Shown: in pieces, positions 18,001 through 26,664 of the stretch
Layout: every line of letters starts with the position of its first letter
How positions within the stretch are numbered: position 1 is the first letter of the stretch
Source of the DNA: Chitinophaga pinensis
Lineage (GTDB): Bacteria; Bacteroidota; Bacteroidia; Flavobacteriales_D; Crocinitomicaceae
Reading direction: 5' to 3'
Assembly (NCBI GenBank): GCA_943324565.2
Contig: CALPMC020000001.1
Span: 1-64,000 of the forward strand
DNA: 64,000 bases
Position numbers and translations under genes: made by a program
The notes under the pieces: generated by a model
The model's input: the letters and a program-made list of their open reading frames with translations, nothing else
Databases searched by the model: none
Told to the model about the DNA's origin: nothing

Positions 18001-20190
18001 AGTTTAATTCTTGAAGATAGTATTGTTTATTATTGGCGTGTAGCACTTGTCGAACCAACTTTGATTTGGAAACAACGATCTTTTCAATACATTCAAAATA
18101 AATCAGGCTGGGGGCAAGCAGATTATCATCAATTTACAGCAAATAATTTAAGTGGTTTAACTTTGAATTCATCCACCGAGTTTAGAGAATTTCAACCCAA
18201 CTATTCTGATATTTCCTGTTTAGCACTTGCCGCAACACCTGGCGCGAATTTATATGAAAATGCCTGGTACCTCAACGGAATTCAACAAGATTACAATATT
18301 TGTACAGTCACTCCAAAATTTCAAGTAGCAGTTATTGATCGCTCTACATTAACAGCTTGGGAAACACGATTTACTTATTCCAATGGTACGGTTGCCAATC
18401 CTAATAATAATTTCGGAAATGCGAATGACAATGGTGGATGTGAGCAAAGACCAATGAAGTTTTTTACCTACAACCAAAATAATGCAACACAACTAGCTGC
18501 CTTTAGAAATCTTGTAGAAAATGAAGTTCCTTTTGGAGATTACATTTTGATTTATTCGCCAATAACAACACGTTATGATTGGTTAAATACATTTGATCCA
18601 GCTGTTTTTCAAACCTTTGCGAATTTAGGTTCGGATAGCATTGTGCCTGGAAGAGCTAATCGACCGTTTATCTTTTTAACGCGAAAAGGCGACCCGAATT
18701 TTGTGGTTGAATTGTGTTCTCAAAACAATGAACCAATTTTCTTGGATACACTTATTTCAGGTGTTCAATCTTTTGGAGTAGAAACTAGCCCAGTTATTGG
18801 TCCTGTTGCCGATTGGAAGTCTTTGTATTGGAATTACAAAAAAATGGAAGCTAATTCACAAGATAGTACAAAACTTGAAGTTCAAGTTTTAAATGCTTAT
18901 GGCACTTATCAATTCTCCATTTACCCAACAATAACTTCTGGAGATTCTTTATTAAATCTTGATAATCTGATTGATGCAAATCTTTACCCGAACATTCGAT
19001 TAGTAGCGAAATACAATGACAATATCAATTTAACACCAAGTCAATTACAAAACTGGCACGTTGTCTATTCTCCCTTACCTGAAGCCGCAATTGATGGTAC
19101 TGCAGGAATTACTTGGATTCCAAACATGGACTCAATTCAAGAAGGAAATCAAGCGAAATTTGCTGTTAATATTCGAAACATTAGCAACGTTTCTATGGAT
19201 TCTTTATTGGTGAATTATTACATAACAGACGCTAACCAAGTAAGACGAGACTTAACTTATCCGCGCAAAGATTCGCTTGGAGTTGGTGAAACATTAAGAG
19301 ATACCATTTTAATTTCAACTAACGGACTTATTGGTGCGAATTGGTTCAATATGGAAGTAAATCCTTATGTTGATGCTAACTTGACTTTGTTGGATCAACC
19401 TGAATTATCTCATTTAAATAATGTACTTCAATTTCCATTCAAAGTAGTTGGAGAAAATAAAAATCCTTTATTGGATGTAATCGTCAATGGTCGGCATATA
19501 ATGAATAAAGACATCGTTGCACCTACAAGTGAAATTGTAATTACTTTAAAGGATGAGAATCCATTTTTAGTAATGAATAGTGATGCTGACACGTCCTTAT
19601 TTGGTATTTATTTAACAGATCCAGACGGAATTCAAAAACGCATTTATTTTACGGATAATTCTGGAAATCAAATTATGTCATGGATTCCAGCTACAACTCA
19701 GAATAAAAAATTCAAAATTATTTTTCCAACTTATTTTGAAAAATCAGGAACGTATTCTCTTCTTGTACAAGGGACAGACCGTTCTGGAAATCTTTCTGGA
19801 GATTTAGAATACAAAATTAGCTTTGAAGTAATTCACGAATCAATGATTAGTCAAATGATGAATTACCCAAATCCGTTTTCAACTAGCACACGGTTTGTGT
19901 ATACTATAACTGGTGATGCGATTCCAGACGACATTCAAATTCAAATTATGACTGTAAGTGGAAAAGTGGTGCGTGAAATTAACGAAGCAGAACTTGGTCC
20001 AATTCAAATTGGCAGAAATGTTTCGTCTTATGCATGGGATGGAAAAGACCAATTTGGTGATCCGTTAGCAAATGGTGTTTATTTATATCGGGTTAAAACT
20101 AGAATCAACGGAAAAGAAATCAAACAACTTGAAACTGGCGCTGATAATTATTTTCACAAAGGTTTAGGTAAGATGTATTTGATTAGGTAA
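15019..20190 (+). CDS. PorU-like C25 (gingipain-type) cysteine peptidase, long form, with T9SS C-terminal domain
   Basis: Probable T9SS sortase or sortase-like surface peptidase. The 1723 residues begin with a signal peptide ending near SQTFGN. The N-terminal domain resembles PorU (YYAINVVQSGIYKIDY, FGLGDYFLFYGERNDGW). A C25 catalytic domain occupies roughly residues 420-800; the His/Cys dyad is visible in NFFGHFTTSESGF and ILLANSCYNGN, and TFCQMTLNGDPMLRLNY follows. A long beta-rich region of about 850 residues comes next. It ends in a FlgD-like/T9SS sorting domain (NYPNPFSTSTRF, then YAWDGKDQFGDPLANGVYLYR). Classical PorU has 1100-1300 residues, so this is the longer type, sometimes called PorU2. 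It is coupled to the PorV-like gene. Confidence 0.88.
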   Translation: MRKFYALLFICFFITCGHSQTFGNEWINYNQKYYAINVVQSGIYKIDYNTLASSGVPLTTFYSSNIQIFGRQKEIPIHIEDGGDNIFGLGDYFLFYGERNDGWLDSTLYNNTAEMGNPKYSLYNDTIQYFFTWNNSSNNNRFVIETDVNYNGFIASDFVEFETFTFYNQQYNEGEKSADASSSFFVEGEGWGRTPQNGATNSYTWDMSTTQLTNIYQGLNAPNIKYNAVVVGTSNAAAPSNQPNHRTRHTIGSSNFVIYDTTFTGYKAVTANKSIPASDFPNSGNLGFKVQIVNSLGVATDFQSLNFWSFRYPRIPSFANASKLTFKVYNSSIQNKIRLNISNVNMPNPTLFVFGTVARKIPLSSYNGDYVVVIPNNGSIDLQQVVIEDATSFINVSNLRAVNGTGDFTNFTAIPNIDEALLFIYNKKLKNKTLEYAAYRSSASGGSYNVILADIEELYQQYGGGIQKHINGLRRFAHKMYVTSTVKPVGLFLVGKGIREANITSATNLGPGSRTNAAAYANNLIPTFGQPSCDVCITSNLPQTDKFTPLIPTGRISVISEDELQIYFSKVIQYEEQQKQNSVYSSPTKDWQKQLLHFAGGTYVAEQSQFQDYLTEMGDIAEGDFFAGNTRLIKKESSSPITPSELQSIKNRISDGVSVMNFFGHFTTSESGFDVNLDEPQFWNNQGKYPILLANSCYNGNIFHNSTSNSQNFVLAPNGGVIAYIGTINYGFSYALNSFSKNFYKQFSTYNYGGTIGEHIKNTIDSALTTNPSLITEATFCQMTLNGDPMLRLNYHNKPEIELTESRVNFGPENISYATDSIEVKIQLRNLGKSIIDTFNIEIKRDFPNSLTDSVYNIKVFGMDYEKLITKKMPFQPTIGIGLNKFTISVDIPNLVAEQYDESANNRIIRNFFIGVDGIEPIQPTDFAVVPSNQVTVYASTLNPMAELQTYRFEIDTLPTFNSNFKRFAEISEIGGVKSVNPNQWKLASNNQLSSLILEDSIVYYWRVALVEPTLIWKQRSFQYIQNKSGWGQADYHQFTANNLSGLTLNSSTEFREFQPNYSDISCLALAATPGANLYENAWYLNGIQQDYNICTVTPKFQVAVIDRSTLTAWETRFTYSNGTVANPNNNFGNANDNGGCEQRPMKFFTYNQNNATQLAAFRNLVENEVPFGDYILIYSPITTRYDWLNTFDPAVFQTFANLGSDSIVPGRANRPFIFLTRKGDPNFVVELCSQNNEPIFLDTLISGVQSFGVETSPVIGPVADWKSLYWNYKKMEANSQDSTKLEVQVLNAYGTYQFSIYPTITSGDSLLNLDNLIDANLYPNIRLVAKYNDNINLTPSQLQNWHVVYSPLPEAAIDGTAGITWIPNMDSIQEGNQAKFAVNIRNISNVSMDSLLVNYYITDANQVRRDLTYPRKDSLGVGETLRDTILISTNGLIGANWFNMEVNPYVDANLTLLDQPELSHLNNVLQFPFKVVGENKNPLLDVIVNGRHIMNKDIVAPTSEIVITLKDENPFLVMNSDADTSLFGIYLTDPDGIQKRIYFTDNSGNQIMSWIPATTQNKKFKIIFPTYFEKSGTYSLLVQGTDRSGNLSGDLEYKISFEVIHESMISQMMNYPNPFSTSTRFVYTITGDAIPDDIQIQIMTVSGKVVREINEAELGPIQIGRNVSSYAWDGKDQFGDPLANGVYLYRVKTRINGKEIKQLETGADNYFHKGLGKMYLIR

Positions 20191-20400
20191 AGAATTATTA
20201 TTAAGCTGAATTATTGCTTTATATTTTCTTGCTTTTAACGACATGCCTTTGAAAAAAGTAGTTGAAAATGCCATCACAAGCATATCTACAGATTTCAAAA
20301 AAAATAATAGGAATAATACTAGCAAAAATGGTGCTTTCGAACGAAAAAAATCAAATTGAGAATCCTTCAGATTTAATCATTAGAAATTCGTTGTAGAAAT

Positions 20401-20426
20401 AAAAAAACGTCCAAACCCATTCGGAC
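20401..20426 (-). terminator. Intrinsic terminator after the YfhO gene
   Basis: On the minus strand GTCCGAA pairs with TTTGGAC (7 bp, one G-T pair) around a TGGG loop, followed by CGTTTTTTT. It starts about 30 bases after the stop at 20457. The rest of 20191-20400 holds no convincing gene. Confidence 0.75.
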
Positions 20427-20456
20427 TTGAACATTTTATTAAGTAGTTGTTTAATT

Positions 20457-23207
20457 CTATTTCACTTTTTCTTCTGTTTTATTGACCATTGATTTTCCTT
20501 CCCAAGCTAATGCTCCTAGAAATAACAACAGGTTTAATATAGAAAAAATGGAAGCATATCTAGAACCTTTTATATAAGATGCTGGTTCAAATTTCCACTC
20601 AATGTTGTGTTTTCCTGCTGGAATCATAGCGCCACGCAAAATATAATTTGCTCTAAAAGTTTCAATCTGTTCTCCGTCAACATAACAATTCCAACCTTCT
20701 GGATAGTATACCTCACTAAAAATTGCAGGTAATTCTGTTGTTGAATTGGAGCTGTATTTCAAAACATTTGTTCCATAGTTTGTTAATTTAACCGTTGCTG
20801 TTGAATCTTTTGAATACCTTGATTTCAAAGCAATCGAAGGAAATTCTTTTTTATTAAAAATAGCTTCTTCTTTTGAATTTAATCCTTCAAGTGATTTCAT
20901 CTCCTCATTTGAAGAATTTACGATTTTCATTTTACCAACAAACCAAGCGGCACCATTAGCATTCACATTTTTAATCGGTTCTTTCGTTCTGTCAAGTACT
21001 AAATACTTTGTATTCAACATGTTTAAAACGGCGTTCGAGTCAGTAACAGCGATCTCATTAATTTGAATTGTATCAAAAACTTGCTTTGCATTTTCATTGG
21101 TTACCATTCCATTCATTCCATAAACTTGTAACTTCATATTTTTAGCCATCGAAATTTCTTTGTTGATGCGATTCATTTCATCAAAAATGTAGAAATCAGC
21201 AATTTCTTGGTAACGCTTCAATTTTGCTCCGTGATAACCTCCAATACTTTTATGGAAATAACTAGTTGTTGTTTCTGCAAAAGGATTTGAAAAAGATAAA
21301 ACTCTGTAATTAGTATTTAAGCTCAATACCCCAAAAGCAGCAAAAGCTCGTCGCGTTTGTTCGTCTGTGATTTGTTTGTATTGAATTGATTCCACCATTT
21401 TTGATTGAAGCTCTGAAACTTTTGAAGCAAAATTTGGAACACTTCCCATTTCACTCGCTAAGATTCGATTGTCAGCCAAAGCTGGAAGTGTTGGGAAAGC
21501 TGCGGCATCAATAGGTTCGTAGCTTTTATAAATTCCACCTTCTTCTTCATTGTTCAAATAGCGTTTTGAAACTGAAATATTATCAAATGCCACAACAGCA
21601 ATCGCAACCAATGAAATCAAGAAATGCGAAACTTTTGTGTAAACGGATGCTAAAACAATTCCACAAGCTAAAATTACAAGAAGTAATGCTCTCCCCATAT
21701 CGCCTTTGTATAGTCCAATTCTTGTATTAATAAGTTCTCCCTTCAATCCATTTACAAAAGTAACTTGTGCAGGATCTTGTGATTTTCCAGCTTGAGCAAA
21801 CATTTTCACTTCTTCGGCAGAAATAAATGATCCTGAAAGCGACGGGATAATGTACAGTATTGCAATTAGAAAAGTAATGCCACCTGTTGCGTAAAGCCAA
21901 ATTTTCTTGTCGCCAATAATTCCTTCTTTTTTGAAAAAGCGATCTAAAAACAAAACTCCTAAAGCAGGAATCATTACTTGTAGCAAAACCAAAATCATTT
22001 TTGAATCGCGGAATTTATTGTACATCGGAAATTTATTGATAAAAAAGTTATTAATTCCACCAGGATCATTGGATGCTAGTAAAATTGCTAAAATTGAAAT
22101 CGCTAAGAAAGGCCACTTCAAATTGTCTTTCAATAAAATCAAGCCTAAAAGGAAAAATCCTATCATCGCAGCACCAAAATAAAATGCGCCACCAGTAAAC
22201 GATTGTCCACCCCAATAACGATTCATTTGTGCGATTTGCTCCGCATATTGACCATCGACATTTAACATTGCTTCCTCGTCATTTCCAAGGTATTCTCCAC
22301 GCTCTCCTTTTGCATTTGGTGCTAAAATCGAAAGAAATTCACCCGGGCCGAAATTGTATTCTAAGATATAGTTTTTATTTAAACCTTCTTTTTCTTGAAC
22401 GTTGGTTGGATTTTTTGGTTTAATCGTTAAATCCGTCGTTCCTCTTGTTGTAAACTCACTGTATTCTAAGGTTGTCAATAAGTTACTCGCTGCTGGAAGT
22501 ACACCTAAAACTGTTGCAACAGTCAAAGCTACAACCGTTTTTCCTAGAGTTAAAATCTCTTTCTGAATCAATAAACGAATAGCTTCTCCAAAAGCAACGG
22601 CCACTAATAAAAACGCAAAATAATAGGTCATTTGTAGGTGATTTGCTGTGATATTCAAGCCTAAAAACAAACCAAAAATAGCACTTCCCAGTAACCATTT
22701 ACCTCGAAAAGCAAGCAACATTCCACCTAAAGCAGGCGCCATATAAATAATTGCATTCACTTTAGTTATGTGACCTCCAGCTAAATAAAGAATGTTAATA
22801 GTAGAAAAACCAAAACCTATTGCACCCAAAATTCCAAGCCAAGGATTAATTTTTAAACATAAGGCAAAAATGTAAAAACCAAGCATCGCCACAAACAAAA
22901 TTCCGACAGGTGTTGGTAAACCAAGTTTAATAATTCTATCTACGTAAATTAACACATTAGAATCGTGAGAAACAGAAACTTGATAAGCTGGCATTCCACC
23001 AAACATAGAATTTGACCAAAGTGGTTCTTTGTTATCATTCATCAAACGATAATCAACGATTTCTTTTGCCATTCCTTGGAATTGTTTCACGTCACTTTGG
23101 CGCAATGCATTTCCATCAAAAAGAGGTGAAAAATAAATACTCGACAATCCGATGAAAACGGCGATTGCAATGATGTGAGGTAGAAGTGCTTTTAATTTTG
23201 AATTCAT
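20457..23207 (-). CDS. YfhO family multi-pass membrane protein
   Basis: A 916-residue integral membrane protein. The first ~560 residues hold about a dozen hydrophobic helices (IIAIAVFIGLSSIYFSP, ILFVAMLGFYIFALCL, AMIGFFLLGLILL and others). A soluble mixed alpha/beta part of ~300 residues follows, with EVYYPEGWNCYVDGEQIETF, and one last helix (ASIFSILNLLLFLGALAW). That architecture and the YPEGW motif identify the YfhO family, GT-C-like proteins linked in Firmicutes to glycosylation of cell-surface polymers. The role in Bacteroidota is unknown. It lies 27 bases downstream of the sigma-54 activator and is probably in one operon with it and pcm. Confidence 0.85.
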   Translation of the reverse strand: MNSKLKALLPHIIAIAVFIGLSSIYFSPLFDGNALRQSDVKQFQGMAKEIVDYRLMNDNKEPLWSNSMFGGMPAYQVSVSHDSNVLIYVDRIIKLGLPTPVGILFVAMLGFYIFALCLKINPWLGILGAIGFGFSTINILYLAGGHITKVNAIIYMAPALGGMLLAFRGKWLLGSAIFGLFLGLNITANHLQMTYYFAFLLVAVAFGEAIRLLIQKEILTLGKTVVALTVATVLGVLPAASNLLTTLEYSEFTTRGTTDLTIKPKNPTNVQEKEGLNKNYILEYNFGPGEFLSILAPNAKGERGEYLGNDEEAMLNVDGQYAEQIAQMNRYWGGQSFTGGAFYFGAAMIGFFLLGLILLKDNLKWPFLAISILAILLASNDPGGINNFFINKFPMYNKFRDSKMILVLLQVMIPALGVLFLDRFFKKEGIIGDKKIWLYATGGITFLIAILYIIPSLSGSFISAEEVKMFAQAGKSQDPAQVTFVNGLKGELINTRIGLYKGDMGRALLLVILACGIVLASVYTKVSHFLISLVAIAVVAFDNISVSKRYLNNEEEGGIYKSYEPIDAAAFPTLPALADNRILASEMGSVPNFASKVSELQSKMVESIQYKQITDEQTRRAFAAFGVLSLNTNYRVLSFSNPFAETTTSYFHKSIGGYHGAKLKRYQEIADFYIFDEMNRINKEISMAKNMKLQVYGMNGMVTNENAKQVFDTIQINEIAVTDSNAVLNMLNTKYLVLDRTKEPIKNVNANGAAWFVGKMKIVNSSNEEMKSLEGLNSKEEAIFNKKEFPSIALKSRYSKDSTATVKLTNYGTNVLKYSSNSTTELPAIFSEVYYPEGWNCYVDGEQIETFRANYILRGAMIPAGKHNIEWKFEPASYIKGSRYASIFSILNLLLFLGALAWEGKSMVNKTEEKVK

Positions 23208-23234
23208 AAGTTGAAAATTAAGTTGCTAAAAGTA

Positions 23235-24407
23235 TTAATATTGATGTTTTGGATTGGCATAAGTTTGAATTTCTTCTTCTTGGATTTCATTTCCGCAAAG
23301 AATAATTAAGCGCTCAATAATATTGCGTAATTCTCGAATATTCCCAGTCCAATCAACGTTTTGAAGTGCTTTAATTGCTTTAGGAGTGAACGATTTTTTA
23401 GCGATGCCGTGTTCTTGGCAAATACTTGTTAGAAAATGTTCTGCTAATAAAGGAATGTCGTCTTTTCTATCATTTAAGGAAGGAACATGAATCAAAATTA
23501 CTGCCAAACGATGGTATAAATCTTCTCTGAAGCGTCCTTCTGCAATTTCTTTTCGGAGGTCTTTGTTCGTTGCAGCCAAAACGCGACAATTCACTTTAAC
23601 ATCCTTTTCTCCTCCAACTTTTTGGATCACATTTTCTTGCAATGCACGCAATACTTTTGCTTGAGCTCCAAGTGACATATCTCCGATTTCATCCAAGAAT
23701 AAAGTTCCACCTGAAGCCAATTCAAATTTTCCTTTTTTGTCCTTAACAGCAGAAGTAAATGCTCCTTTTTCATGTCCAAACAATTCGCTTTCAATTAATT
23801 CTGAAGGAATCGCAGCACAATTTACTTCGATAAAAGGCATTTTATTTCTATTCGATAAATCATGAAGAGAGCGAGCAACTAATTCTTTTCCCGTTCCATT
23901 TGCCCCGGTAATCAATACACGAGCATCAGAAGGAGCAACTTTTTCAATCATCTCCTTTATTTTCTGTATGCCTTCTGACTCGCCAATAATCGAACTTCCT
24001 TTTATACGTTTAACGGTCGTTTTTAAGATTTTAGTCTCCTGAACCAAGTTATTCCGGTCTTTAACATTACGTAAAGTCACCAAAATACGGTTCAAGTCTA
24101 ATGGTTTTTCAATGAAATCAAAAGCACCTTTTTTAATCGAGTGAACGGCAGTTTCCACTGTTCCGTGGCCTGAAATCATAATGATAGGAACTTCATTTCC
24201 TTCGCTTGTTAATGCATCTAGAACTTCGGAGCCATCCATCAAAGGCATTTTAATATCGCAAAAAATCAAATCTAGCGAATTTGATTTTGCAATTTCTAGC
24301 CCTTCTTTTCCATTTTCAGCTTCTAAAACTGTACAATCTTCAAACTCTAAAATTTCTTTTAAGGCTCTACGAATCGCACGTTCATCATCTATAATTAGTA
24401 CTTTCAT
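23235..24407 (-). CDS. NtrC-type sigma-54-dependent response regulator lacking a DNA-binding domain
   Basis: A receiver domain comes first (residues 1-120; phospho-acceptor Asp in [15 protein letters not shown], Lys in IEKPLDL). A sigma-54 AAA+ domain follows: Walker A GANGTGKE, Walker [10 protein letters not shown], and a sensor/arginine region ending [10 protein letters not shown]. The sigma-54 contact loop reads GAFTSA instead of the canonical GAFTGA. The protein ends at residue 390, right after the AAA+ lid, so the Fis-type helix-turn-helix of NtrC (usual length 450-470) is absent. The stop codon is clean and the tail is not frame-broken. Short forms of this kind occur in other Bacteroidota as I recall. 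No histidine kinase gene is adjacent. It overlaps pcm by four bases. Confidence 0.9.
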   Translation of the reverse strand: MKVLIIDDERAIRRALKEILEFEDCTVLEAENGKEGLEIAKSNSLDLIFCDIKMPLMDGSEVLDALTSEGNEVPIIMISGHGTVETAVHSIKKGAFDFIEKPLDLNRILVTLRNVKDRNNLVQETKILKTTVKRIKGSSIIGESEGIQKIKEMIEKVAPSDARVLITGANGTGKELVARSLHDLSNRNKMPFIEVNCAAIPSELIESELFGHEKGAFTSAVKDKKGKFELASGGTLFLDEIGDMSLGAQAKVLRALQENVIQKVGGEKDVKVNCRVLAATNKDLRKEIAEGRFREDLYHRLAVILIHVPSLNDRKDDIPLLAEHFLTSICQEHGIAKKSFTPKAIKALQNVDWTGNIRELRNIIERLIILCGNEIQEEEIQTYANPKHQY

Positions 24408-25066
24408 TTTTGAGAATTAACTTTATGTTCAAGCATAGGTACAAATTTAAAAGTACCATATTCTTTTAAACTCACTTCACCTTCTTGAATTTTTACAATT
24501 TTAAGCATTTTTTGTTCTGCTCCTTCTCCTACTGGAATCACCATAATACCACCTACTTTCAATTGTTTTACTAATTCAGATGGAATATCTGGTGCTCCAC
24601 AAGTCACTAAAATCTTATCAAATGGCGCATAAGCAGGGCTTCCTTGATAACCATCTCCAAAAAATAATTTAGCATTGAAATTAAAGAAATCAGTCATTTT
24701 CTTTGCTTTTTGATGCAAGGAAAGATGTCTTTCAATGGAAAAAACTTTTGCACCCATTTGACACAAAATACAAGTTTGAAAACCAGAACCAGAACCAATT
24801 TCTAGTACTTTTTCTCCTTTATTTAATTCGAGCAATTCAGTTTGAAAAGCTACTGTGTATGGATGTGAAATCGTTTGACCAGCGCCAATTTGAAAAGCAG
24901 TATTGGTATAAGCTTGCTCATCAAAAGCCAAATCCAAAAAGAAATGCCTTGGAATAGCATCAAAAGCATCCAAAATTCGTTGGTCTTTGATCCCCATCTC
25001 TGCTAATTCAGAAATTAAAATTTTGCGTTTTCCTTTATGTTTGTATGTGTCGATTAAATGTTTCAT
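24404..25066 (-). CDS. pcm: Protein-L-isoaspartate O-methyltransferase
   Basis: Repairs damaged proteins by methylating L-isoaspartyl residues with SAM. The 220-residue product shows AFQIGAGQTISHPYTVA (substrate loop), VLEIGSGSGFQTCIL (SAM-binding motif I) and FDKILVTCGAPDIP (motif II). The stop overlaps the regulator start by four bases, so the two are coupled. A possible -7 element on the minus strand (TAATTTTG, 25199-25192) lies about 125 bases upstream without a clear -33. Confidence 0.95.
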   Translation of the reverse strand: MKHLIDTYKHKGKRKILISELAEMGIKDQRILDAFDAIPRHFFLDLAFDEQAYTNTAFQIGAGQTISHPYTVAFQTELLELNKGEKVLEIGSGSGFQTCILCQMGAKVFSIERHLSLHQKAKKMTDFFNFNAKLFFGDGYQGSPAYAPFDKILVTCGAPDIPSELVKQLKVGGIMVIPVGEGAEQKMLKIVKIQEGEVSLKEYGTFKFVPMLEHKVNSQK

Positions 25067-25570
25067 TCTTTTAATGGCGAAAGTATAAAATACGATCTTT
25101 ATATTTTTTAATTTATCACTTTAACTCAGTTTGAGAAAGAGGAAAATTTAAACGTTTACTTAAGGAGACTAATAAAATTCCTTTGGGCAAACAAAATTAA
25201 CCTAATCTTTAAATAAGGCGAATGAAAGCACGATAAAATCTTTATATTTGCATTGGCTTGAACGGATGATTTTTAAACTTTCTTGATAATAATAGCTGGA
25301 TAAATACAAATAGTATGTTATTCTATCAAATATCATGAGAAGAAAAAAGTTGAAGAAGGATTGCAAAAACTTGGTTTTAAGGTTTTTTACCGATACAAAC
25401 TAGTAAAACAATGGAGTAATCGAAAAAAAGGTTTCTATATCTTTAATTTCATGCACCTAATTTATTCATTCGTATGAGTTAGATTTATTAGTTTCAAAAG
25501 TTTAGGTATTAATTGGTGACTTTCATCAAAAATGTGAGTTACTGTGGCGAAGCCGTATTTATTAAGTTAT
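25067..25570. other. Long intergenic region before the glycan locus
   Basis: About 500 bases separate pcm and the plus-strand glycan locus. There is a plus-strand -7 match, TATATTTG (25243-25250), with no good -33; used for the glycan genes it would give a leader of about 320 bases. An open frame without ATG (25304-25477) reads YHEKKKVEEGLQKLGFKVFY and looks protein-like, possibly a remnant. I see no tRNA, terminator or mobile element here. Confidence 0.5.
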
Positions 25571-26551
25571 ATGAAAATAGTAGTTACTGGAGGAGCAGGA
25601 TTTATAGGTTCAAACACATGTGAGGCTTTTGTTAATGAAGGTTTAGAAGTTATTTGTCTTGATAATTTCTTAACTGGGAAAAGAGAAAACATTGCTCGTT
25701 TGATGGATTCTCCCTTATTTACCTTAGTTGAAGGAGATATTCGGAATTTAGAAGATTGTAAAAAAGCGGTTGAAGGTGCTGATTTAGTTTTACATTTGGC
25801 TGCTTTGGGTTCAGTTCCTCGTTCAATAGTTGATCCTATTACAACAAACAATATTAATATTGGTGGCACATTGAACATGTTAGTTGCAGCTAGAGATGCT
25901 GGCATCAAACGATTTGTTTATGCAGCAAGTTCTTCAACTTATGGTGACTCTGAAGTCCTACCGAAAGTGGAAAATGTTATTGGTCGGCCATTATCACCTT
26001 ATGCAATCACAAAATATGTTAGCGAACTTTACGCGGATGTTTTTGGTACAACGTATGGTCTAGATTGTATAGGTTTAAGATATTTTAATGTTTTTGGAAG
26101 AAGACAAGACCCAAATGGAGCTTATGCAGCTGTAATTCCAAAATTTACTGCCAATTTACTTCAAAAAGAATCTCCAGTTATCAATGGTGATGGGACTTTC
26201 TCTAGAGACTTTACTTATATAGATAATGTTATACAAATGAACAGATTGGCTTTATTTACAGAAAACAAAGCTGCCTTGAATGAAGTCTATAATGTTGCTT
26301 TTGGGGATAGTTCAACTTTGAATGAATTGTATTATGAATTGAGAACCTATTTGTCTGAGTATGATTCAAGTATTTCAACACTAGAACCAATTTACGGTCC
26401 TAATAGAAAAGGCGACATCCCTCATTCATTAGCATCTATTGATAAAGCAAAAAGTTTACTTGGATATGATCCAAAATTTTCATTGAAAACTGGATTGAAA
26501 GAAACAGTAAAATGGTATTGGGAGAATGTGGTTTCTTTAGATATTAAATAA
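25571..26551 (+). CDS. WbpP-type UDP-N-acetylglucosamine 4-epimerase
   Basis: An extended short-chain dehydrogenase that interconverts UDP-GlcNAc and UDP-GalNAc, or the corresponding uronic acids. NAD binding: VVTGGAGFIGSN. Catalytic Ser/Tyr/Lys: AASSSTYGDS and SPYAITKYVSELYADVFG. LHLAALGSVPRSIVDP and GLRYFNVFGRRQDPNGAYAA match WbpP/TviC closely. I start it at ATG 25571 (326 residues), because the GTG at 25544 adds nine residues unlike the family. It is the first gene of the glycan locus but is cut off from the next gene by a terminator-like hairpin. Confidence 0.88.
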   Translation: MKIVVTGGAGFIGSNTCEAFVNEGLEVICLDNFLTGKRENIARLMDSPLFTLVEGDIRNLEDCKKAVEGADLVLHLAALGSVPRSIVDPITTNNINIGGTLNMLVAARDAGIKRFVYAASSSTYGDSEVLPKVENVIGRPLSPYAITKYVSELYADVFGTTYGLDCIGLRYFNVFGRRQDPNGAYAAVIPKFTANLLQKESPVINGDGTFSRDFTYIDNVIQMNRLALFTENKAALNEVYNVAFGDSSTLNELYYELRTYLSEYDSSISTLEPIYGPNRKGDIPHSLASIDKAKSLLGYDPKFSLKTGLKETVKWYWENVVSLDIK

Positions 26552-26595
26552 TTGAGTGCATATTATTTAGAGTTTCTCTTCGAAATTTAAATCTT

Positions 26596-26640
26596 AAAAG
26601 AACACTGAAAGGAAAATCATAAGCCTTTTGTGTTCTTTTT
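26596..26640 (+). terminator. Terminator-like hairpin between the epimerase and neuD-like genes
   Basis: AAAAGAACAC (26596-26605) pairs perfectly with GTGTTCTTTT (26630-26639), with an inner AAAGG/CCTTT pairing, and the 3' arm runs into seven T. It lies within the glycan locus, 25 bases before the neuD-like start. No promoter is visible after it, so it may be a partial terminator or attenuator. Confidence 0.75.
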
Positions 26641-26664
26641 TTGTTTTCAAATACAATTACTAAA

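Noticed and set aside
20243-20359. Small plus-strand frame of 38 codons after the PorU-like gene (MPLKKVVENAITSIS...)
   Set aside because: No promoter element, Lys/Asn-rich composition expected of AT-rich noncoding DNA, and no recognisable family.
21907-22182. Plus-strand frame antisense to the YfhO gene
   Set aside because: It is a Lys/Ile/Pro-rich mirror of a membrane-protein gene, as are several other antisense frames of 60-130 codons in the window.
25304-25477. Open frame of 57 codons before the glycan locus
   Set aside because: It has no ATG, GTG or TTG at a sensible place and no known family; mentioned only as a possible remnant.
25571-26551. LegB-type 4,6-dehydratase as identity of the first glycan gene
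   Set aside because: LGSVPRSIVDP and FNVFGRRQDPNGAYAA are WbpP/TviC 4-epimerase signatures, so it does not complete a legionaminic acid pathway.
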